From the NCBI RefSeq assembly GCF_038066715.1, contig NZ_JBBUKT010000002.1, positions 310,001-374,000 of the forward strand: a stretch of DNA of 64,000 nt, in the 5' to 3' direction. Below, piece by piece: positions 1-8,707 of this stretch. Position numbers and translations under genes: made by a program. The notes beneath the pieces are model-generated. The model ran no database searches. It saw only the letters and a program-made list of their open reading frames with translations, and was not told the origin of the DNA. Every line of letters begins with the position of its first letter. Position 1 is the first letter of the stretch. This stretch comes from Luteolibacter sp. Y139 (GTDB lineage Bacteria > Verrucomicrobiota > Verrucomicrobiia > Verrucomicrobiales > Akkermansiaceae).

Positions 1-132
1 GCGACGCGGGTGTCGGATCGCACGGCATTCTTTTACCTGGGCGAGATGGTGGAGTACGACACCACGCGAAAGATCTTCGAAAACCCGACTCACAAGCGTA
101 CCTTGGACTACATCAGCGGCCGGTTCGGCTGA
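1..132 (+). CDS. pstB: Phosphate ABC transporter ATP-binding protein PstB, C-terminal end (5' end outside window)
   Basis: Only the last 43 codons are present, entering from the left edge in frame and ending with TGA. The tail contains [16 protein letters not shown], followed by a KIFENPTH segment and a terminal DYISGRFG. This is the characteristic C-terminus of PstB, the ATPase of the high-affinity PstSCAB phosphate importer on the cytoplasmic face of the inner membrane. The Walker motifs lie outside the window. The phoU homologue starts 11 bp downstream on the same strand, the usual order in pst-phoU operons, which supports the call. Expression would be expected to respond to phosphate limitation, but the promoter is not visible here. 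Confidence 0.9.
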   Translation, partial: ATRVSDRTAFFYLGEMVEYDTTRKIFENPTHKRTLDYISGRFG

Positions 133-143
133 ATTTCCCCTCC

Positions 144-851
144 ATGCACTCGGATACTCCACATATTCTCCGCGAATTCGACCAAGCCTTCGGCGCGCTT
201 CGCAACGAGGTCATCGCCATGGCCGGGCAGGCCCGCCTCAATCTGGAACGCGCCATGCAGGGCCTGCTCGAGCGTGATCTGGAAAAGTGCAAGGCCGTGG
301 TGGCCGATGACGACGAGGTGGACGAAGCGGAGATGACGATCGATCGCATCGGCATGGAAGCGCTGGTCCGCTTTCACCCGGTCGCGAGTGACCTGCGGCT
401 GGTGATCACCTCGATGAAGGTGGCGTCGAACCTTGAGCGTATCTCTGATCATGCGGTGAACATCGCCAAGCGTGCGCGCAAGATGATCGCCCGTCCGGCG
501 TGTGCCGAGGTGCCATTCATCGAGCCGCTCTATGCGATGGCCGGTGAGCTTCTGCGCGATGCATTGTCCGCCTACTCCGATCGCAATGCCGAGCTCGGTG
601 AGTCTCTGAAGGCGCGCGACAAGGAGCTGGACAAGCTTCACAAGCGGCTGATCGCCACGTTTAGCGCGCGCTTGGAAGAGGGCGGCTCAGGTGCGGAGGA
701 TTACCTGCATCTCATCTTCGTCGCTCGCTCGCTGGAGCGGATCGGCGACCTCGCGGTGAACATCGGGGAAGACGCGGTGTATCTCGATTCGGCCCGCGAC
801 ATCAGGCACGACAAGAGCCGGATCCCGCCGAAGGAACCGCAGGTCGAGTGA
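144..851 (+). CDS. phoU: Phosphate-signalling complex protein PhoU
   Basis: A 235-residue all-alpha protein of the normal PhoU length. It shows the two repeated three-helix bundles of the family: residues about 10-110 and 115-220 each carry the SDHAVNIAKRARK / GDLAVNIGEDAVY type metal-binding signature (SLERIGDLAVNIGED in the second repeat). PhoU is cytoplasmic and links the PstSCAB transporter to the PhoR/PhoB phosphate response. It represses the regulon and limits phosphate uptake when phosphate is plentiful. The ATG at 144 is 11 bp after the pstB stop, so the two genes are probably cotranscribed. The C-terminal tail after residue 222 is short, charged and not conserved in the family. Confidence 0.93.
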   Translation: MHSDTPHILREFDQAFGALRNEVIAMAGQARLNLERAMQGLLERDLEKCKAVVADDDEVDEAEMTIDRIGMEALVRFHPVASDLRLVITSMKVASNLERISDHAVNIAKRARKMIARPACAEVPFIEPLYAMAGELLRDALSAYSDRNAELGESLKARDKELDKLHKRLIATFSARLEEGGSGAEDYLHLIFVARSLERIGDLAVNIGEDAVYLDSARDIRHDKSRIPPKEPQVE

Positions 852-871
852 GGGGGCGTGCTGTTTGGCTG

Positions 872-899
872 CTTCCGCGTTCTCACGAACGCGCCTGCG
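872..899 (+). repeat. 28-bp dispersed repeat with internal hairpin, copy 1
   Basis: This segment matches 13463-13490 at 26 of 28 positions in the same orientation. It contains the inverted repeat CGCGTTC-TCAC-GAACGCG, a 7-bp stem with a 4-nt loop. Both copies lie directly downstream of a plus-strand gene and outside coding sequence. It looks like a REP-type intergenic palindrome. No T-run follows, so this element alone is not a classical terminator. Confidence 0.6.
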
Positions 900-909
900 T
901 TTAAGAAAA

Positions 910-938
910 GCCCGCGACAGGATGAACCCGTCGCGGGC
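910..938 (-). terminator. Rho-independent terminator of the beta-repeat protein gene
   Basis: A perfect 9-bp stem GCCCGCGAC (910-918) / GTCGCGGGC (930-938) with an 11-nt loop. On the minus strand it is followed by TTTTCTT. It lies 21 bp past the stop codon of the minus-strand gene ending at 959, as expected for an intrinsic terminator. On the plus strand it could also stop readthrough from phoU, but the T-run on that side is poor. Confidence 0.75.
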
Positions 939-958
939 GGTGCGTTTGTGCGAGGAGG

Positions 959-3900
959 TCAGGGAGCGGCGGAGGCCTTGGCGCGGAGGAAGCCTTTTCC
1001 GGTCAGGCCGTTCGATCCATCGAGGCTGAAGGTCTTCCATTCCCAGCCGCTGTGGAGGGCCGGTGGATTTGGCGGGGCGACCGGCGTGGACTCGACGCTG
1101 ACGCCGGTGGCAAAGGTGGTGAGGCCGGTGCTGCCTTCGATGGTGTAGCCGACGTCCGGATTGCTGCCGGTTGCCGGGGTGCCGGCGGTGAACGAAGTGC
1201 CGGTCCGCACGGCCACGGTGAGCAGCAGTTGCTTCTGGGTATCGACGTCGCCGCCGTCTTGCGCCAGGCCGTAGATCCGGCCGTTGTTCTTGCCGTCGCC
1301 GGGGTCGCCGTCGAAGGCGAACTCGGTGATGTTGTCCAGGCCATCGCGGTCCGGATCATCGGTGGCACCGGCTTGATTGGCCGGAACGCTGCCGCCGCCG
1401 ACGTAGGTTTGGATCCACGATTCGAATGGAGTGACTGCGGCAGGATTGATGATGGCCACGACTGGCGGAGTGGCGCCATTGCCATCGTCATCATAGGCGT
1501 AGTTGAGCGTGAAGCCGCTGGGCAGGCCGGTGACGCTGGCGAAGGTACCGGTCACGCCGCCGCTGAGTGACTTGAGGATCACGTGGGTAGATCCTGTCAG
1601 GGTGCCCGAGCCGCTGAATGCCAGTGTCGATGTTGCACCGAGGGTGATAGGGCCGGACGAGCTGGTGATCCGTGGGACCCGCGGCGAGGACGAGCTATCG
1701 TAGGTGAGGCTGAGGGCGCCATTGATGGCCGCGCCCGCGTTGGCGGAAAGGAGGCCTTGCGGGGCGAAGGTGGTGCCGGAATTCACCGTGACCAAGCCGC
1801 TGGTCTGGCCGCCGAAACCCAGCGTGCCTGCACTGACCGTGGTGGGTCCGGAGAAGTTGCTGGTGGCGGAGCTGAAGATCACGGTGCCCGCGCCGGTCTT
1901 GGTGAGCGAGCCGGTGCCGGTCGCAGGACCTGTCAGGGTTATCACCCGGGGCTCATTGGCTGGGCCTGATCCGGTGACCACGGCGGGCCCGTTGAGATTC
2001 ACCGGCACGTTCGAGGTGGAGTTGGCGAGGGCACCAAGGGTGCCGCCTTCGAGTTTCAGCTGGGCGGTGATCGGGCCGGTGGAGCCGAGGTTCATGCCGC
2101 CGCTGCCGACGTAGAGTTCGCCACCGGCGAGCCGGAGGATGGAGGTGCCACCTAGCGCTGCCTGGCCGAACTGGAAGCGCTCCGCCTTCGCCACGGTGCC
2201 GGTGCCGTGGACGTGCATGACGACCTGGCCGGCGGCGTTTCCGCCGAGGAGGACGCCCCCGGCGGGATTGACGTCGGTGGAGGTGAAGGTGCCGCCGCCG
2301 ATGTCGAGGATGGACCAGCGGTCCGGGCTATTGATGGCGACGGTGGTGGCTCCATTGACGGTGAGACTGCCGCTGTCGACGCGAGCGCTGACGCTGGAGT
2401 TGGCATTGTTGCCGATCAGCAGGGTATTGGTGATGGTGGCTGCCGCTCCGTGCACGTAGAGGCCGGCGGTCGTCGAGCCTGCGGCGGGTTCGGTGGTGCC
2501 GAGATTGAGGGCACCGCGGCTGATGCTCATGCTGCCAGCATTCAGCGTGCCGCCGCTGGCATTGATGAAGAAGGCCCCGGAGGCGACGTTGGCGGGATTG
2601 GAGACGGCCCCGTCGATCGCGACGCTGCCGGCGACGAGTTCGAGACCGGCAGATGCATTGACGAGCGATCCGGTCCCGGTGGCATGGAAAGAGCCTCCGT
2701 TCACGCGGAGTTTGGCTCCAGCGGCTGTGGTTGTGAGTGAGCCGGCGGTGAAGCTGGAGCCGGTGTCCAAGGCGAGGACGCCCGCATTGATGGTGGCGGC
2801 TGCGTTGAAGGTATGGGTGCCGGTCAGGGTGAAGGTGCCCGTCCCAGCCTTGGTGAACGCGGCCCCGGTGCCAGCGGTGGAGGCGGGGTAGCTGGTGCTT
2901 GCATTGTTCTGGCCGACGGTGAGCGAGACGGGATCGCCAATCGTGTTCGTGAGCGGGAAGGAACGGTCACCGGTCAGGCCACCGAGTGTCACCGAGGTGA
3001 GGAATTCCGAGACGGTCAGATTGCCACCGGTGGTGGAGTGGGTGAGGGTGCTGTTCTGAAGCGCGAGACCATCCGCGATTTCGACCGTGCCGGCGGAAAT
3101 CGTGGTCGGGCCGCTATAGGTGCTCGCGGCATTCAGGGTGGACTTGCCGGTGCCTGCATAGGTCACGCTGCCGGTGCCACTGGTCGCGTAGTTGAGGGTG
3201 ACGTCGTCGGAGCGGTTGAAGCGCAGCGCACTGCTGTTGGCGATCGGACCATTGATCGAGCCGCTCGCGCCTCCGTTGCCGACCTGCAGTGTGCCTCCGC
3301 CGACCGTGGTGGTGCCAGCGTGGTAGGCGTCGGCGGCGATGATCAAGGTGCCCGCACCGGACTTGGCAAGGCCGCCGCTGCCGTCGATTTGTCCGCCGAG
3401 TGTCAGGGTGCTGGCCGCATTCTCCACGCTGGCGGTCAGGCCGTTGTCCGTGAGGCCCAGCGGCGCGCTGATGGTGTGGCTTCCGCTGACGACCTGCAAG
3501 GTGGCTCCAGCGATCCCGTCATCGAAGGTCAGGGTGCTGGCTCCGGCCACGGTGAAGGATTGGGCGCTATTGAATCTGAGGACTCCGACGGTGGCGGCTG
3601 CCCCCAGCGTGACGGTGCGCGGCTGGGTGATCGGCGTGCCCTGGGCACCGCCGAGGTTGGCGATGGCGGAGACGGCGTTCGGCACGCCGTTGCTGGTCCA
3701 ATTTGCGGGAGTGGCCCAGGTGCCGCTGTTGTTGATGTTCCAGAATGATTGCGGGCGACTGCCGACTTCGATGGTGAGGGTGATGAAGTTCCCGGACACG
3801 CCGAAGGTGTAGGTCTGTCCGGAGATCTTGGAGCTCTCCGCTACGGCCAAGGAGGAGATGCCAGCGCCGCCGATGGTTCCGTTGAAGGCGAAGAGATTGT

Positions 3901-4909
3901 AGGTGCCGGTGCCGGTGAAGGGCGTGTTGGTGCCGACATTGTAGAGCTCCACGGTGCCGCCATTGATGACGAGCCCGTCGGCATTCGATACCGTGATGAG
4001 GTCGGACGTGGTGGTGTCAACGGCTTCCCATTTGATGGTGGATCCGGCGGCAAGATTGAGCCCCCCTGCAGTGATGCTGCCGACGACGCCTTCTCCCGGA
4101 ATGACGGTGCCACCCGACGCCACGGAGACGACGCTGGTCATGAGGCCGTTGCCAGCCAGCGTGGCGGTGTTGTTGATCGCGACGGTGCCGCCGCCGGTGG
4201 CGGAGCCGCTGGTATTGCTGATCACGAGCTTGCCGGCATTGATCGTGGTGGAGGGCGTACCGATGCGGCCGGTGCTGCCACCGGGGCTGTTCAATTCAAG
4301 GACGCCGCCGCCGAGCACGATGTTCGTGGGCTGGAAGTTGCCAGCGATCTTGATGGTGCCGGTGCTTACCCCATCGTTGTTGAAGTTGTAGGTGACGCCG
4401 CCGCTGTTGTTGCGAACGTTGAACGTGGCTGTGGAGCCGAAAGTCAGCGTGCGGCCGGTCTTCACTTTGACCGCCACATTCGCGTTCGCGGTGGAGGCGC
4501 GGTAGAAGACGTTGTCGATCGTGAGATCCTGCGTCGCGGCAGTCATGTCGATGCCGCCACCGCTGCCAACCGTCATGGTCTGTGCCGCGCCGACGGACGC
4601 CAAGGTGACCAGCCCGCCGGGGTCGAGGATTTGGATGGTCTGGATGCCGACATTGGCCACGTTGATCGTGTTCGCGGTGGTGACCAGATTGTTCCAGATG
4701 CAGACTGCGGAAGGAGAAGTGGTATTGATCGGCGCGTCGGTCGCGGCGGTGGTGCCTGTGGCATCGAGCCACCATGAGCCCAGGTTGGTGAGGCTCGTGG
4801 TGTTGTTAGCCTTGTAGTAGGTCACGGCCTCCGCGGTCGCGGCGAGCGAGATAAAGACCGCTCCGATGGCGACCTGCGGGAGGGTGCGGAAAAGGATGGG
4901 TTGTGACAT
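959..4909 (-). CDS. Secreted autotransporter-associated beta-strand repeat protein (1316 aa)
   Basis: Residues 1-28 form a signal peptide ending near ATAEA. The rest to about residue 1155 is low-complexity Gly/Thr/Ser/Ala beta-helix sequence. It carries several copies of the PATR-type repeat, for example GGLAKSGAGTLIIAADA, FTKAGTGTFTLTGTH and GSLTKTGAGTVIFSSA, each followed by a T-rich turn and an 'AGTL' strand. No C-terminal transmembrane barrel is visible, so this is not a classical type V autotransporter. Instead the last ~155 residues form a separate module starting at FESW, with a DPDRDGLDNITEFAF calcium-loop-like motif and ending in GFLRAKASAAP. The same kind of module ends the proteins encoded at 18660-21698 and 22744-32922. 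The likely location is the cell surface or the medium. The role is unknown; adhesion or matrix is a guess. An intrinsic terminator follows the stop. Confidence 0.8.
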   Translation of the reverse strand: MSQPILFRTLPQVAIGAVFISLAATAEAVTYYKANNTTSLTNLGSWWLDATGTTAATDAPINTTSPSAVCIWNNLVTTANTINVANVGIQTIQILDPGGLVTLASVGAAQTMTVGSGGGIDMTAATQDLTIDNVFYRASTANANVAVKVKTGRTLTFGSTATFNVRNNSGGVTYNFNNDGVSTGTIKIAGNFQPTNIVLGGGVLELNSPGGSTGRIGTPSTTINAGKLVISNTSGSATGGGTVAINNTATLAGNGLMTSVVSVASGGTVIPGEGVVGSITAGGLNLAAGSTIKWEAVDTTTSDLITVSNADGLVINGGTVELYNVGTNTPFTGTGTYNLFAFNGTIGGAGISSLAVAESSKISGQTYTFGVSGNFITLTIEVGSRPQSFWNINNSGTWATPANWTSNGVPNAVSAIANLGGAQGTPITQPRTVTLGAAATVGVLRFNSAQSFTVAGASTLTFDDGIAGATLQVVSGSHTISAPLGLTDNGLTASVENAASTLTLGGQIDGSGGLAKSGAGTLIIAADAYHAGTTTVGGGTLQVGNGGASGSINGPIANSSALRFNRSDDVTLNYATSGTGSVTYAGTGKSTLNAASTYSGPTTISAGTVEIADGLALQNSTLTHSTTGGNLTVSEFLTSVTLGGLTGDRSFPLTNTIGDPVSLTVGQNNASTSYPASTAGTGAAFTKAGTGTFTLTGTHTFNAAATINAGVLALDTGSSFTAGSLTTTAAGAKLRVNGGSFHATGTGSLVNASAGLELVAGSVAIDGAVSNPANVASGAFFINASGGTLNAGSMSISRGALNLGTTEPAAGSTTAGLYVHGAAATITNTLLIGNNANSSVSARVDSGSLTVNGATTVAINSPDRWSILDIGGGTFTSTDVNPAGGVLLGGNAAGQVVMHVHGTGTVAKAERFQFGQAALGGTSILRLAGGELYVGSGGMNLGSTGPITAQLKLEGGTLGALANSTSNVPVNLNGPAVVTGSGPANEPRVITLTGPATGTGSLTKTGAGTVIFSSATSNFSGPTTVSAGTLGFGGQTSGLVTVNSGTTFAPQGLLSANAGAAINGALSLTYDSSSSPRVPRITSSSGPITLGATSTLAFSGSGTLTGSTHVILKSLSGGVTGTFASVTGLPSGFTLNYAYDDDGNGATPPVVAIINPAAVTPFESWIQTYVGGGSVPANQAGATDDPDRDGLDNITEFAFDGDPGDGKNNGRIYGLAQDGGDVDTQKQLLLTVAVRTGTSFTAGTPATGSNPDVGYTIEGSTGLTTFATGVSVESTPVAPPNPPALHSGWEWKTFSLDGSNGLTGKGFLRAKASAAP

Positions 4910-5372
4910 GGCGGGGTTTGCTGGGTTTGGATTGGGAGGTGGATAAGATTCGATTCGTGAAATCGGACGAAAGACGGGCTTGGGGTCTCGGGATTGAGTC
5001 GGGCGAGTGGGGAGTCGCCGGTTACTGGAGACTGCTAGTGATGGCAGTCAGAGCCCGGATCAGGGCTCCATGCGCGAAACGACGGATTGGCGATTCGGCA
5101 TGCGAACCGCCGGATTTGGACAAGGCCGCGAGGGGCGATGCCGGAGGAGACGTTCATGGATTTGTCGGACAAGCGGTGATGGGTTGCTTGAACCTTGGGT
5201 CTCCTATTTCCCTGTCGTAAACCGCCGCCAAATCAAGGCAGAGCTGTCCTGCCTGCATGATTTTCAACATATAATGCAGGAAACGGAATCCACCTGCTTC
5301 ACCCGCGGCACTGTTGCGCGAATGAAGGGCGAATTCCGTTTCTCCAAGTCTGCCAGATGACTCCCGGTGGCC
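4910..5372. other. Intergenic region with a perfect inverted repeat; no gene seen
   Basis: This 463-bp gap separates two minus-strand genes and is less GC-rich than its surroundings. Short open frames on the plus strand lack coding character and any recognisable product. It should hold the promoter of the beta-repeat gene that starts at 4909. The only clear structure is CCTGCAT (5252-5258) / ATGCAGG (5274-5280), a perfect 7-bp inverted repeat with an AT-rich 15-nt centre. It may be an operator for a dimeric regulator or a weak hairpin after the GH43 gene. Confidence 0.4.
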
Positions 5373-6962
5373 TTATCTGCCACCCACGGTCTTCACTTCC
5401 AGCTTGCTGAAGCAGGCGTGGGTATCCACCACGCGCAGGCCCACTGTGCCGGCGGGGTAGCTTTCATCGCGAACCGTGAGGACCTCCTTGCCTCCCAGGG
5501 TCACCTTGATCACGGGACCGCGGGCGATCACGCCGAGCTGATGGGTCGCTTCGGCTGGCAACTCCACCGGAGCACGACCGATTTCCTTCCAGCCCTTGCC
5601 GTCCATTTTGCCGAGAACCAGCATCTTGTCGCGAGGGATCAGGCCGGCGAAGTAGCCGCTCTGGGCATCGAAGCCGACCGAAGGCTGGGTGACGCGGAAG
5701 AGGAGCCCGGCATCGCGGTCGCCCTTCACGAAGCGCAGCGTGGCGGTTGCTTCGAAGTCCGTGAATTCGCCGCCATCCAGCACCAGCTTTTCGCCGCTGC
5801 GGTAGTCATTGACGGGCTTCTCTGGAACGGTGCCGAGATGCATTCCATCCTTCTCGAAGGCGACGAATTGCAGGTGGCCGTAGTAGGAGAATCCCTTGGG
5901 GTGGCCCTGGGTGAAATCCGCGCTGACGGGGAGCTTGGGAGTGGGCGATGACTCGCCGGAAGGAAAGGGCAGGGGCGTGCCGGGGGCGACGGGCTTGCCG
6001 AAGTCCGGAAGGCCATCCGCGCCGAAGGTGAAGGGCTGCACGAAGATCGCCCGCCGCCAGCCGGTGCCCTTGTCGCGCTTGGCGTGATAGACATGCCACC
6101 ACTCGCGATCGTCCGCGCTTTTCACGAAGCAGCTATGGCCAATGCCGTAGGTTTCATCGGTGCCGCGGAACACCGGCTCGGGGCGCTTGGTCCATGACTT
6201 GGGATCGAGCGGGTCCTTGCCGGTGAGTTCGAGCATGCCGAGCTTGTAGGTTGGAAGCCATGAAGCGGCGGTGGAGTAGGTGACGAAGGTGCGGCCGCCG
6301 TTTTGCAGGACCTCGGGGCCTTCGGCGAGGCCGCGCGACTCCTGCTTCTCCTCGGTGCGCTCCCAGAGGTAGTCGTCGTTCTTCGCGAGCAAGACGCGCG
6401 GGCCGGAGAGTTCCGTCGGCGACTTCATCGGGGCGATGTAAAGGAACTGCTTGTCGGTGCCGGGGGCGTCCCAGCCGGACCAGATGGCGTAGCGCTTGCC
6501 GCTGACTTCCAGCACGGTCATGTCGATCGCCCAGATGTTCGGCGACTTCCCATCCTTGCCATCGCCGGTGGCGAAAGGCCCATGCACCGTGTAAGGGCCG
6601 AGCGGATCGGCATCGCGCGAGGTCAGCACGTAGGCCAGGTGGTTGGCATTCTTCCCGTCTGAGGCGGCGAAATAGACATGCCACTTGCCATCTAACAGGT
6701 GGATCTCCGGGGCCCAGACTTCCTTCGCATAGGGACCGCTTTCCGGAGCGGTCCAGATCACGTGCTTCTGGCCCATCGAGGTGAGACGGTCGGAGACCCA
6801 GAGGGCGATTCCGCGGTTTCCTTCCGAGTGGCACCACACGTACTGCTTGCCGTTCTTCGTCACCCACGGGTCGGCACCTTCCGAGATTGGATTGAGGAAG
6901 GTCTTCTCGACGGCGGAGACGGAGGCGAGCAGGCAGAGGGTGATGGCGAGCGGGCGGAACAT
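5373..6962 (-). CDS. Exported GH43-family glycoside hydrolase with C-terminal lectin-like domain
   Basis: 529 residues with a short signal peptide (cleavage near SVSA, residue 17). Residues about 22-330 form a five-bladed GH43-type propeller with the three expected acids: Asp31 in GADPW (general base), Asp147 in WAIDM (pKa modulator) and Glu214 in LAEGPE (general acid). The family cleaves arabinose- or xylose-containing and related glycans. Residues about 350-529 look like a concanavalin/LamG-type beta sandwich (DUF1080-like), as found on many Verrucomicrobia hydrolases, and may bind carbohydrate. The substrate cannot be told from sequence. The enzyme is probably periplasmic or secreted. The nearest genes on either side do not form an obvious polysaccharide-utilisation operon with it, so it appears to be a single-gene unit. 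Confidence 0.85.
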   Translation of the reverse strand: MFRPLAITLCLLASVSAVEKTFLNPISEGADPWVTKNGKQYVWCHSEGNRGIALWVSDRLTSMGQKHVIWTAPESGPYAKEVWAPEIHLLDGKWHVYFAASDGKNANHLAYVLTSRDADPLGPYTVHGPFATGDGKDGKSPNIWAIDMTVLEVSGKRYAIWSGWDAPGTDKQFLYIAPMKSPTELSGPRVLLAKNDDYLWERTEEKQESRGLAEGPEVLQNGGRTFVTYSTAASWLPTYKLGMLELTGKDPLDPKSWTKRPEPVFRGTDETYGIGHSCFVKSADDREWWHVYHAKRDKGTGWRRAIFVQPFTFGADGLPDFGKPVAPGTPLPFPSGESSPTPKLPVSADFTQGHPKGFSYYGHLQFVAFEKDGMHLGTVPEKPVNDYRSGEKLVLDGGEFTDFEATATLRFVKGDRDAGLLFRVTQPSVGFDAQSGYFAGLIPRDKMLVLGKMDGKGWKEIGRAPVELPAEATHQLGVIARGPVIKVTLGGKEVLTVRDESYPAGTVGLRVVDTHACFSKLEVKTVGGR

Positions 6963-7083
6963 GTTTTACGGGTGATACGAGTGCTGGATCATTGGTGCAA
7001 GGAATGGAGTTGTCATACATCTTTGAGGTGATTCCTCACTGATTGCCTTCGGCTATCGAAATGGCTAAAGGGACCTTGATCCG

Positions 7084-7629
7084 ATGAAGAGCGGCATGTT
7101 GAAGCCATTCTATAAGTTTGGAATCTTTTGGTATGCACTGGTGCTTCTCTGCGCGTTTGCGGGGTGGACGATCCGTCACCAAATTCAAACCTCACGGCTC
7201 AGGGTCGACGAATCGTCGTTTCCCGAGGGCCATCCGACCTACTACCAATCCATTTCACTCGAGCGAACAGCCTGCTATGGAACATGTCCCGTTTACACGG
7301 TCATCCTCCACCGCGATGGCAGGGCTGAATACAAGCCACGGGCGCATTTGGCGCAGCAGGGAGACTTCGAAGGAGAAATCAATTCTTACGAGTTCGAGCG
7401 TCTATCCTATTTGCTGGAGAAGAATGGCTTCGAGCGAATGAACGGGAGTTACAAGGCTGGCTTCACCGACGCGGCCACCTGCATCGTGACCGCGAGCTCC
7501 TCATCCGGGGCGAAGAAGGTTTCCGACTATGGTGGCGCGGGGCCGATCAACCTTTGGGTGATCCAGCAGTTGATCGATGGCATCCGTGCGCGAACCGACT
7601 GGAAGCCGGTGCCAAAAGCCTCTCCATGA
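7084..7629 (+). CDS. DUF6438-type membrane-anchored protein
   Basis: 181 residues. Residues about 12-30 form one hydrophobic segment (FWYALVLLCAFAGWTI), so the protein is probably anchored in the inner membrane with the remainder outside. The soluble part carries the DUF6438 signature: an acyl-like start (SLERTACYGTCPVYTV, with the two cysteines of the CYGTC motif), a 'HRDGRAEY' turn and a terminal helix ending in WVIQQLIDGI. The function of this family is unknown. The gene stands alone, divergent from the GH43 gene and convergent with the hydrolase-like gene 28 bp downstream. It is AT-richer in its first third than its neighbours. Confidence 0.7.
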   Translation: MKSGMLKPFYKFGIFWYALVLLCAFAGWTIRHQIQTSRLRVDESSFPEGHPTYYQSISLERTACYGTCPVYTVILHRDGRAEYKPRAHLAQQGDFEGEINSYEFERLSYLLEKNGFERMNGSYKAGFTDAATCIVTASSSSGAKKVSDYGGAGPINLWVIQQLIDGIRARTDWKPVPKASP

Positions 7630-7657
7630 AACCTCGCGGCTTCTTGTGGCGGAGTGC

Positions 7658-8707
7658 TTATTTCCGCTGCTGCATCTTGCAGTTGGGATCGGGGGCGGTG
7701 CGTTCGCCGATCTCATTGACGGGGTGGGTGAAGAGGTAGCGCCAGGTGTCCTCGTAGAGATATTTGCCGGATTTGTCCTTGGGCGAGTTTCCGCCGGGAA
7801 CGACGGCGCCGTGGGCGCGGTTGGGGTCGTTCTTCACGTCCGCTTCGGTGATGAGGCGGCGGCTGTTAGAGTAGGGTGGGGTGGCGCTGTCGATGTTGAC
7901 GATGGGGCCGTAGTCGTTGAGCTGGAGCATCTGCCAGGAGCGGCAGTAGTGGTCGTTCTTCCAGCCGTCGTCGAGGACGTGGGAGAAGCCGAAGTAGCGC
8001 TCGCTGGGCGTGGCGGAATGAAGGCTTTGCCAGGATTCGTATTGGTCGCGGGGGCCGGAGAACATGACGACGCGATCGACGCGGACTTCCTTGGCCATGC
8101 GAGCCGCGGTCGTGGAGCCGTGGGAGATTCCAGCGAGAATGACCTTGTCCCAGATGAGGCCCTTGCCACCGGGGGCGAGGAATTGATCCCAGTTGCCCTG
8201 CGGGTTCTCCTTGGCCAGCCACTTCACGAATTGAAACGAGCGCTCCATGATGCCGTCCGGCTTGGGGATATCGACGGCCTTCGAGTGATCCTCGCCGGTG
8301 GCGGCTTCGAGGCGGATGTTAGAGAGGAACAGGTCGTCTGCAGGTGGCGGGCCGCTGTAGAGCTTGGAGAACCAGCCATTGGCGTAGTGGACCTGGATGG
8401 CGTGCAGGCCATAGCCGGAGACGTGCTCGAAGAGGCCTTGGTTGTGGCCCATCAGCCAGATGACGAGCTTGCCCTGCGGGGCGACGCTGGTGTCGACGCA
8501 GGCGTGTTCGGTGTCCTGGGGCTTGCCGTCCTTTTCGAAGACGAAGTCGATCTCCGGGTGCTCCTTGGCGCGCGGGTCGATCTTGCTGGCGCGAGCGTTG
8601 AGGTCGTAGCGCTTTGGAGAGGGATCCTTGTAGGCTGGCGGCGCGGCGAAGGCGGCACCGGTCAGGAGAATCAGTCCCATGTACAAAGCGGTTTTTCTCA
8701 TCGGCAT
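7658..8707 (-). CDS. Exported alpha/beta-hydrolase-like protein (BPSS1187-like)
   Basis: 349 residues starting MPMRKTALYMG; a start at the second Met (8701) is equally possible. A signal peptide runs to about AAFA, residue 21. The body has an alpha/beta-hydrolase pattern: a strand KLVIWLMGHN, then DKVILAGISHGS. GISHGS is a G-x-S-x-G-like nucleophile elbow except that the last Gly is followed by Ser. It is followed by VDRVVMFSGPRDQYESW, as in serine hydrolases. A late His (RAHGAVVPG) could complete a triad. Overall it resembles the poorly characterised BPSS1187 family of secreted proteins. The substrate is unknown. The gene is convergent with the DUF6438 gene. Confidence 0.6.
   Translation of the reverse strand: MPMRKTALYMGLILLTGAAFAAPPAYKDPSPKRYDLNARASKIDPRAKEHPEIDFVFEKDGKPQDTEHACVDTSVAPQGKLVIWLMGHNQGLFEHVSGYGLHAIQVHYANGWFSKLYSGPPPADDLFLSNIRLEAATGEDHSKAVDIPKPDGIMERSFQFVKWLAKENPQGNWDQFLAPGGKGLIWDKVILAGISHGSTTAARMAKEVRVDRVVMFSGPRDQYESWQSLHSATPSERYFGFSHVLDDGWKNDHYCRSWQMLQLNDYGPIVNIDSATPPYSNSRRLITEADVKNDPNRAHGAVVPGGNSPKDKSGKYLYEDTWRYLFTHPVNEIGERTAPDPNCKMQQRK

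Noticed and set aside
1583-4777. Long plus-strand frames opposite the first beta-repeat gene (up to 342 codons)
   Set aside because: They are Gly/Ala/Arg/Asp-rich mirror frames of a low-complexity, GC-rich gene and have no protein-like pattern.
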